Shown in pieces: positions 56,269 to 64,000 of a stretch of 64,000 nucleotides of DNA. Source of the stretch: Tricholoma matsutake (lineage: Eukaryota; Basidiomycota; Agaricomycetes; Agaricales; Tricholomataceae); NCBI GenBank assembly GCA_026075535.2, contig AP026546.1:10292001-10356000 (forward strand). The letters run 5' to 3'. Within the stretch, counting starts at the first letter, position 1, and every line of letters begins with the position of its first letter. The notes under the pieces were generated by a model that was given only the letters and a program-made list of their open reading frames with translations, did no database searches and was not told the DNA's origin. The position numbers and the translations under genes were made by a program.

Positions 56269-57410
56269 CAGTATACAGTATGAGTCATGAACCTCTCATC
56301 CTTTACAAACTTCAAAATTGCTGTCTTGCTTCATTTTATACCACAAGGCCCACAACTGTATATATTATCTCCCACATGGCCTTGCATCTAAAGAAAATAA
56401 TTGCAGACTAAAGAAAAAAAAGTCCATGAAGTGAGGACTCATTCATGCCAGGCATAGCCATGGCCCAACTGGACAAGTAAAATAAAATAAAATAAAAATG
56501 TCATTGAGTATACCAACTGAACTCAGAGGCCTTCCAGTGCCATCCTCTTACAGAATTGAGTCCTTGTAGCCTACTGCAAGTTTGCAATCAAGTGAACACT
56601 ACTTAGTATCCACCAAGCACTATATTTCTTCAAGTTGAAGTCTGAGTCATTCTCATGGACTATGGACCATTTTGTCACCCACAGGTTTTAGTATTTATGA
56701 GTATACATGGTCACTGGTGTTGGATTATGCATTGTGAGTTGTTAGAAGTGTGATTGAAGTGCGAAAACAAACAAAAAATAATATAGAAATTGTGTTTGAC
56801 CTCAGTGAGCTCAGGAGGTGAATGGATGGGTACTATGAAAACAATAGACTACCTATGTAATACTAGGAGTAGTATAGTTACCAAGGAAGATAAATAAATG
56901 GAGGGAGCAACATTGAAGTGGAGAGAACAATAAAAAATAGCAAAAACAGGCATTGCACATGTTCACACAGCCCCTCAGCTATTCTAACAACTGGTCCAGC
57001 ATGAGCAGGGTTTTTTTCAAGTTTTGTTACAATAAATCACCTGGTATATATGTAAAGGGTAGTACTATGAAGGCATACTAATGATTGACAGAGCCTACAA
57101 CAGCAAATCATTGCTTATCAATGCATATTGACATCCAACCCCAGATGACAAAAATGATTTGGCATTCTAAGTAATTCTACACTGAACACTGCATTGGCAG
57201 TAGTGATTGTGAAGGGTATTCATACCCCCAGGGGTATGGGCCAAGGGTATGTAAGGGTGGGGGTCAGGGTACAAAAGTTTTACCCTCCACATACCCTTAC
57301 TTGTGGTTAGAGGGCCAGGTCTGGCAGGTATGAGTCCTTATGTTTTTTTTTTAAGAAATTTATTTATTTCATTTAAAACCCTTTGTCTCTCCATCAGTAA
57401 TTAAGCATTT
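56269..57410. other. No gene recognised
   Basis: AT-rich unassigned DNA. A short inverted GGGTATG/CATACCC-rich patch at about 57210-57295. Confidence 0.4.
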
Positions 57411-58110
57411 TAGTTTCCAGTGGTTGCTCAACCAAAGAAACCAAATAAAACCAGAAAAAACCAGAAAACTTCAGAACCTGGAAACCCATGTCCAATTTCC
57501 AGGAAACCTCTCAAATCGAAGTGCTACAGAAACTACAGAAACCACAGTAGCATTTTAAGGTCCAGTCTTTTACAGTATGCATAATGGATGTACTTATACT
57601 GGTAAGAAAAAAGAACTAATGTAAGTACTAATTATTACTTTTTATGTGCAGTGGGACAAGCCTGGGACAAAGTAATCATTTGGTGGGTGCTTATATACCC
57701 TGTGGCTATGCATGGACCATGTGGCCATATTTGTGCTCCCAAAAAACAAAAGTGGAACCACTTACCAGACAACTTCCCACACTGAACCACAACCACAAAC
57801 CAACTGTGCCACATCACCACCTGCAACACACCACCTGGACAACCACACAGATGAGCAAACACACCTGGAATGCAAATGACATCTGGCATTGGCAGGGCAA
57901 CAGATGGCGGGGACAATGGACAACAAACAATGGATGGCATGGACAATAACAAATGGTAGGGAACAACCATGAGTTTATTATTTTATTACCTAGATTTGTA
58001 CTGTAGTAAATCACTGTAGAGTAGCAGCCTGTGATGGTTTCCCAGTTTCCTGGTTCCCAGGTTTTGCACAACCCAGGAAACCATGAAAACTGAAAAAAAA
58101 CTGGAAACTA
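57411..58110. mobile_element. Possible hAT-type MITE, 700 bp
   Basis: Left end TAGTTTCCAGT and right end with its inverse (ACTGGAAACTA with a longer A run). Subterminal CCTGGAAACC / GGTTTCC motifs occur in both orientations. The flanking 8 bp (AAGCATTT; AATTGCCA) do not match, so either the duplication has decayed or the ends are wrong. Confidence 0.5.
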
Positions 58111-58329
58111 AATTGCCATATTGCTGATGTCTGTCATTATAAATATTTAAAATTAAGATGTTTGACATGAAAACTAAGTACTGAGATCAACTAATTAACC
58201 AGCTAACTAACTACCTATGTAACAGCTATTTTTTGGCATATATTGCCAACACTGCAACCTTGTTGTTATAGGACATATATTTTTTTTTCTGAAAAGCTAG
58301 TTGCATTACCTTCATTCCAGCACTTACTC

Positions 58330-59307
58330 TTTGTTGTTATTCCATCATAATACCATACATTTTTGTCAGATATAATTCATGATGTAAAATGGAATTCTCC
58401 TGAGTAAACAACACCTTTCAAAGGCAACATAATATCTTTGTTATTATCACCCTTGACTCTCACTGTCTTACTTATAGCTATTCCAGTCACATTCAAGCTA
58501 AACATAAGCATTTCTGGAGCCACAGAGAATTGGCAAAGAACCTTTTGACTTGATTGACATTGCACACAATTGCCTGCAGGCTCTTCTTGCCAATTCTGAA
58601 ACCAACCATTAGTAGATTTCAAACTGCTGCTTGTTATATGCATGATATTTTCTGGTGCATCAGATGGTTCTATCTTGTTGCATGTGTCACAATGAAGTTT
58701 TGCATAACAAGGAGACTCAGGCCTAACCATTAACTGTCTAGCAAGTTCTGTAATATTTGTGCCAACTTGGCCATATGGGAACAATGCATGATTTGTTTCA
58801 TATAATACCTTTCTGACATTATCTCTTGCCATCTTGAGTGTTTTTCTGCCTCTGAGAACTTCTCTGTAGTTATATGCTAGCATTTCCAATGGCTTACTTA
58901 ACCAGTAGAACCACTTTGTCCATTTCTTGGGATCCTGGATCCATATATCACATAGAAATTGATAGAATGGAAAACAAAGCATCATATGCACAGCTATAAT
59001 TCTCAGAGTCCCATATTAAGCCAGCATGGGAATCTTGTGCTGAAATAAATGTCAACTTGGCTTTCTTTTTCCTTGAAGGCCCAGATACTAGACCATTGTC
59101 CATGGTCTTATGCTTAGTTCCAACAATCTGATCTGCATTGTGAATAGGCATTGTGCCTTTAGCAACAACAAATGCATGAGTATTAAGGTCATCAGGATCA
59201 ACCTTAGATTTATGTTTCTTTTTGTTGTCTTGAACAATCTGCCATGGATTATCTGTAACACAAGGAAGCATATCCATAGGGTCCAATGAAGACCAAAAGA
59301 TGTCCAT
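58330..59307 (-). pseudogene. Helitron-associated USP-like cysteine-peptidase domain, second copy
   Basis: Read from 59307 down: FWSSLDPMDMLPCVTDNPWQ resembles the helicase C-terminal tail in the plus-strand copy (IRWNSRDPLLEPEIEDVRWK), then a Lys-rich linker and GLIWDSENYSCAYDALFSIL (Cys box). A frame change near 58960 follows. It continues as WIQDPKKWTKWF, LAYNYREVLRGRKTLKMARD, NHALFPYGQVGTNITELARQ, a finger CDTCNKI ... CVQCQSS (58685-58545), and the His-box segment VVYSGEFHFTS with NVWYYDG at ~58350. Longer and less damaged than the plus-strand copy, so it shows the full domain order. Upstream helicase core is absent. Confidence 0.62.
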
Positions 59308-59335
59308 GCCTCATCGCAGGGGTTTCAACAGCACA

Positions 59336-59787
59336 GGACAACGACCCCCCACCCTCACTACAAAAGCAAGATGGTGGGGCTATTTTTATTATCTCATTCT
59401 TTTCTTTCAGTCTTTTAGCAACACCGCTGTGAGCAACTGCTTGCAGGGTGTAAATAGAATCAGTTTTATTTACTATGTAATATACTTTAGCCTATTTGGT
59501 TTGGTTGCGGTCTTGCTACTTTAGGCATCAGTTTGGACTGGTTCCAGTCCACAGTTGACCACCCTTGGGTCAAAAAACTGGACCAAACCAGACCCTTAAA
59601 CACTATATATACTACAATTTATTTAGAGTCGAAAACTGGTTGAAACTGGTCTAAACCAGTAGACTGAACCAATTAGGACTGCTCCTAATCAGTTTGGTTA
59701 TGGTCCAACTGACTTGGGGTACTGGTCTAGACCGGTTAACCCTCTTAGAGGTCGAAAAACCAGACCGGACTGAGCCTTAAAACACTA
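59336..59787. mobile_element. Probable hAT-type insertion, ~452 bp
   Basis: Right end inverse of TAGTGTTTTAAGGCTCAGTC, matching the end type of the elements at 39351 and 54555. Flanks ACAGCACA (59328-59335) and ACAGCACC (59788-59795) agree at 7 of 8. Removing it joins the minus-strand frame SSSGVL to LKPLR. The left terminus (GGACAACGAC) does not show the inverse, so it is altered or part of a second nested piece (an internal ...CCCTTAAACACTA end is seen at ~59603). Confidence 0.55.
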
Positions 59788-59795
59788 ACAGCACC

Positions 59796-60080
59796 CCAGA
59801 AGAACTCTCATCACTGTCAGTATCTTCATCCACATGCTTGGACTTTCCACTACGTGCTTGTGCAGCAGCATCTTTCCAATGTTTCAAAGGATGAGGTATT
59901 GAGAATATGTACACAAATATTCAATTTTACATTCTCCCTACTTTTTTTCTGAGCACCACTGATCGTTGCATCATACTTATATTGCTCAATATATGGTTGC
60001 AAAGGGTCGCAGCTATTCTGACCACCTGCTTGAATTTTCATGACCAGGGCCAACCCAATTTGGCCACTGTCCAAAAGTAG
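59796..60080 (-). pseudogene. Coding fragment upstream of the second peptidase copy
   Basis: Open minus-strand frame with SGQIGLALVMKIQAGGQNSC, then YIEQYKYDATISGAQKK and, after a likely intron or lesion, SKHVDEDTDSDESSSGVL. I do not recognise a domain. It appears to belong upstream of the fragment at 59307-58330, separated from it by the hAT-type insertion. Confidence 0.4.
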
Positions 60081-60127
60081 TGGTGACTAAGCAACCCACT
60101 CCATACAAACAGTATATATTTTATTTG

Positions 60128-61390
60128 CAGGTTAAATCAGTTGGATTAAAGAAGAACTAACTGAGATACCACAAACAATGCCAAACAATATCAAATGTGA
60201 TCTCAATGAATGGGCCAATAATGTATCTTCTTATTCCAAGTTGAATAAAACAAATTGGCCAAGTATTGACCAAGATACAGCATTTTGATAATTTAACAAA
60301 TAAAGGTAAACAATTTTGTCAACATAGTATAAAATGCCCAAGCTACATACCCTTCTACAAGTTAAACTCAATTGAATTAGAACTGGCTCTGATATAGTCT
60401 TTTTGATCTGCTTGATATATTAACAAATAATAGCAAACATCTGTAAATATCCTACCAACAGTATCTTTTTATTTTCAAGTTAAATCATCCAAAATGGATG
60501 AAAACTAAAAGAGATACTATATTTGGGCATGACAACAATACCAAATACTCTTCTGATGATTGGCCAATGATGGGCCAATAGTGTATATTCTTATTCCAAG
60601 CTAGATAAAACAAATCAGCCAAGAAATGGGCAAGAAACAGTATTTTGATGATTTAACAATCAAAGATAAACAACCTTTGTCAGTGTAAAGTGCCCAAGCT
60701 ACACCCTTCTACAAGTTAAATAAACTCAATTGAGTTAAAACCAGCTCTGACATCATCTTTTTGATTTTTTGATATATGAACAAATAATGCCCAATTTTCA
60801 ATTATCTTTTAATAATAGACCAACAGTATGCTTTTTATTTTGCAAGTTAAATCATCCAAAATGGATGAAAACTGAAGGAGAGACTATATGACAACAATGC
60901 CAAACAATGCCAAATACCCTCCCAATGATTGGCCAATAATGTATCTTCTCATTCCAAGTTAAATAAAAGAAATCAGCCAAGAATTGAGCAAGATACAATA
61001 TTTTGATAATCTAGCAAACAACTATAAACAACTTTTGGCAGCACAGGGTAAAGTGTCCAAGTTACATACCCTTCCACAAGTTAAATAAACTCAATTGAGT
61101 AAAAACTGGCTCTGATATAGTTATGTTGATCTTTTTGATTTATAAACAAACAATCCCAAATACTTGTAAATATTTCCCAATGATAGACCAACAGCATACT
61201 TTTCATTTGCAAGTTAAATCGTGCAAATTGGATGAAAACTGAAGGAGATACTATATTTAGCCATGACAACAATACAAGACAATGCCAAATACTCTCCCGA
61301 TGACTGGCCAATGATGTACTTTCCCATCTGTAGTTAAATGAACCTAATCGGACAAGAAATGAGTGAGATACAAGACTTTCATTGTAGATG
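60128..61390. repeat. Tandem repeat of ~367 bp, about 3.5 copies
   Basis: CAAGTTAAATCATCCAAAATGG or a close variant begins at 60128, 60476, 60843 and 61210 (spacing 348, 367, 367). Other landmarks recur in step: GATTGGCCAATGATG, AGTTAAATAAACTCAATTGAG and GTGCCCAAGCTAC. Copies differ by perhaps 15-20 percent, so the array is old. No coding capacity. Confidence 0.85.
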
Positions 61391-61559
61391 TGCTAAAAAA
61401 AGCATACCCTAAATCAACACGTGACATTTTAACTCGACCCCACTTTCATGTCTTAATTTATGACGACGTATCATATCATATGATGATATGTGGTCAACAG
61501 GACAAAACTGTCTATAGATCTAATATAATACATTTGTTAGGAAACCACCCCATTACCTA

Positions 61560-62422
61560 ATAAACTTTCATTTTTATTTTATTATGTCGAATTACGCTAC
61601 ATGACGCCAAATGACGCTACATTTTGATAGCATGAGAATTTTATTTCGCACGCATCAAAATGTATGCACATGTACGAGTGCGTCGGTAACAACAATGTAC
61701 AATATATGTAACATAGTATAAAAACCCTAAATATATGCCTAGGGGACCCCAGTTGTGTTCTCTTAGGTATTCCACCTACGTTTTCGGTGTGAAAGGCCTA
61801 TCTCAACAAACTTACCTATTAATAACCCCTCGCATCAAAACCATCAATTTCCCCATCACGTGCGTGGATCCCGCCCCCTTCTTGTAGAGAGAACCCGCAC
61901 GGTCTTAGCTAGCAGATAGTGGGTGTCGCCCTAACAGAAGAACACAACTTCCCATATCAGTGCGCCTTCTCTTACTTGCGCATACATCATTGTTTCACCG
62001 TGCCACATCCGATTACTCATCCTTTCGGCACGAGCTGGAAGTACTTGTATATACGTAATCTACCTTTTCTTTTGTAAGCTGATGCCAGGCCTCGCCTTAC
62101 ATTGCGACTGCCAGTGATTGAGAGGCAGCGCTCATCATTAGGACAGCTGCAACCAGACAACTGATCGGATCTGGTTTAGTTACGATTTACATTACTCTAT
62201 TCGGACGACTATTTTAGTTACAAGCCGAATTCAGTGATATCTCCGAGATCAGGCACTGTTGGAAGGGTTGTTGATCCGAAGTGTCAAAATAGGCACCCGA
62301 CGAACGATGAACCATTGACAAACCTCGACAAACCTTATCACGTGACCCGTAAACGTTTGGAGAGGTCTCGAAGAAAAATTTTGAATTTGTTGAAGAAGTG
62401 ATTCATCACAGATTCTACAATT
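61560..62422 (+). promoter_or_regulatory. Probable LTR/leader of the Ty3 element that starts at 62423
   Basis: Non-coding stretch before gag with a TATA-like AGTATAAAAACCC at ~61709 and a direct repeat ACGCTACATGACGCCAAATGACGCTACAT-like pair near 61593-61622. The 3' LTR is beyond the window, so LTR limits cannot be set. Confidence 0.4.
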
Positions 62423-63518
62423 ATGTCTGAACCTTCAACTTCTAATCCCGGTCCTAATCCTGTTCCCATACCAGCACTAGAGGCAAAAATTGATGCGCTC
62501 ACAGTGCAAATGTCACAATTAGTGTCAGTATTGGCAGCATCACAGCCCAGACAAGTGGAAGTACAGCCAGAGACGACAGGAGAAAGAGATGATGAGATGG
62601 AGGAGATGGTGGAGTGGATATCGCAGGAGGATGAGATGGTGGAGAAATCCGGAAATGAAAAAGTGTGCTTACCTAAGTACATGCCCCCGCAAATCTTTGA
62701 CGGTACCATGGAGAATACAAAATCCTTCATCAGCTCTATAGTATTGTACATCCATGGGAGGAAGCCTGAGTTTCGTACAGCCGAGTCTAGGATTATGTTT
62801 GCTCTCTCATACATTCAGGGGGGGGGAAGCACAGTTCTGGAGAAACAAGGCTATTAATCAAATTGCCGCAGGAAATAAACCATTTGCAACCTTCAAGGAA
62901 TTTCAGGAGAGATTGGAGGCACAGTTTGGAGACCCTAATCCAAAGGTGACAGCCAATGCTAAATTAAAGACCATGTGCCAAGGTTCCTTAACAGCAGATG
63001 AATTTATTTTGCAGTTCAAAGCAGAAGCTTCGCAAATGGACATGGGAGAAGCCACGTTGGTAGAGTTTTTGAAAGCAGGATTAAATCCCTCTTTATTCAA
63101 GTCTATCTACCGACTACCTTCTATGCCAGAGAAGTTGGACAAGTGGTATAATTGGGCAATGCACCTTGACTGGCAATATCGGCAGGAACAGGCGAAGTCA
63201 AAGTTGATGTACAGTAGTAAATTTGGAAAGTCATCTGGAGGAAAGTCCGAGAAAGGAAAGGTGCCTCAGGCGCAAGCTCCGAGGGCACAGCCACCAGCCA
63301 TGGCAGTGACACCTATAGTTATGGAGTCAGCAGCACCAGCAGAGGCAATGGAGGTTGATCAAGTGGGGAGACGAGCCCCACTTAAATGTTTTAACTGTGG
63401 GCAGTTAGGACACATTTCTAAGTATTTCAAGCAGAAGAGAAAGATCAGGGGAGCTACAATTGAGGAAGTGAAGCTGGAGGAAGGCAGGCAGAAGAATTTT
63501 GTGGAAGAGTCCCAGTGA
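62423..63518 (+). pseudogene. Ty3/Gypsy gag (third Ty3 element)
   Basis: ATG 62423. Coiled-coil-like LEAKIDALTVQMSQLVSVLAA, acidic spacer, then the capsid domain (FDGTMENTKSFISSIVLYI). At a run of nine G (62818-62826) the frame shifts and continues as AQFWRNKAINQIAAG, EFQERLEAQFGDPNPK, EFLKAGLNPSLFKSIY. The zinc knuckle CFNCGQLGHISKYF has Phe for the last Cys. The TGA at 63516-63518 probably replaces CGA. About 365 residues. Confidence 0.82.
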
Positions 63519-63684
63519 AGGTTTCCCCATTGGTGACCCAGAATTGTTACAATGTATTAATATCCAAGGAAACCCAGAGTAAATCAGAAAAGGAAATCGA
63601 GGAGGAGTACAACTGTTGTCAATCACGTGACAATTTTCATGCGTTATTTCTGAAAACCCCTAAATTCTTTATTCACTCTGCATG

Positions 63685-64000
63685 AATAGAACCTGAAATC
63701 ACCTTGACTGTTGGACTGAAGACAGTGGACACACATGCAGCTATTGATGTGGAAGCATTGCTTGACAGTGGTGCTACAGGATTATTTATTAATCGATCCT
63801 TAATTACTGGAAATGCTATTAACACATGCAAGCTGGCGCAACCTATAATGGTGTACAATATTGACGGAACAGTCAATTGTGGAGGAACTATCAAGGAGGA
63901 GGTGACTATGGTCCTAAAGTATCAGGAGCATCAGAAGCGAGCCGTATTCGAAGTGTGCGATCTTGGGAAAACCAATCTAATAATAGGATGTCTGTGGTTA
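63685..64000 (+). pseudogene. Ty3/Gypsy protease, start of pol, cut by the window end
   Basis: PEITLTVGLKTVDTHAAIDV then the aspartic-protease motif LLDSGATGLFINRSL (~63760) and NIDGTVNCGGTIKEE ... DLGKTNLIIG. Same gene order as the chromovirus at 12481. The link from gag (63519-63684) is full of stops. Confidence 0.8.

Noticed and set aside
57411..58110. Firm hAT call
   Set aside because: The ends match over 11 bp but the flanking 8 bp do not; kept only as a possible element.

Overview
The window looks like a repeat-rich chromosomal segment of a filamentous basidiomycete, most likely an agaricomycete. The grounds are genes with many 45-60 bp GT-AG introns, a fungal Zn2Cys6 regulator, a fungal-type methionine permease, and a transposon set typical of mushroom genomes: Ty3 chromovirus, Ty1/copia, DIRS/Ngaro with tyrosine recombinase, PIF/Harbinger, hAT-type MITEs and Helitron helicase pieces. 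The species cannot be named from the sequence. Only four host genes are well supported: an amino-acid (methionine-type) permease at 395-3142 (+), an S-methyl-5'-thioadenosine phosphorylase at 8267-9479 (+), an MDR-family oxidoreductase at 9608-10627 (-) and a Zn2Cys6 transcription factor at 46984-50676 (+).

Layout. 0-3.1 kb: permease. 3.4-7.2 kb: decayed PIF/Harbinger transposon (helper ORF on +, transposase on -) with two palindromic MITEs beside it. 7.2-10.7 kb: host island with the MTA phosphorylase and MDR genes, converging tail to tail. 11.45-23.21 kb: one DIRS/Ngaro-like retroelement on the minus strand, with terminal repeats in the A ... B-A-B split-direct-repeat arrangement. Its tyrosine-recombinase gene has been cut by a complete Ty3 chromovirus (12481-18466, 5-bp TSD) and by a 325-bp hAT-type MITE (18691-19015, 8-bp TSD). 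23.6-36.8 kb: a Ulp1-type cysteine protease gene interrupted by copia element A (25165-36586, TSD GGATG). Element A is interrupted by copia element B (26471-32994), and the 3' LTR of B is interrupted by a 1.08-kb fold-back element. 37.8-41.2 kb: Helitron N-terminal relic abutting a rotted Ty3 element that itself carries an 800-bp hAT-type MITE. 42.6-50.9 kb: host-like DNA with the transcription factor, bounded by an inverted repeat pair. 52.6-60.1 kb: two Helitron-type helicase/cysteine-peptidase remnants in opposite orientation, with hAT-type insertions. 60.1-61.4 kb: about 3.5 copies of a ~367-bp tandem repeat. 61.6-64.0 kb: 5' end of a third Ty3 element, running off the window.

Across the elements, premature stops are mostly TGA where the family has an arginine (CGA). 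Two of the target-site duplications also differ only by C-to-T at CpG. Both fit cytosine methylation and deamination of repeats. The nesting gives a readable order of insertion events. The most unusual object is the split-direct-repeat tyrosine-recombinase retroelement. The permease and MTA phosphorylase are both plausible methionine-supply genes and lie 5 kb apart, although a transposon separates them.
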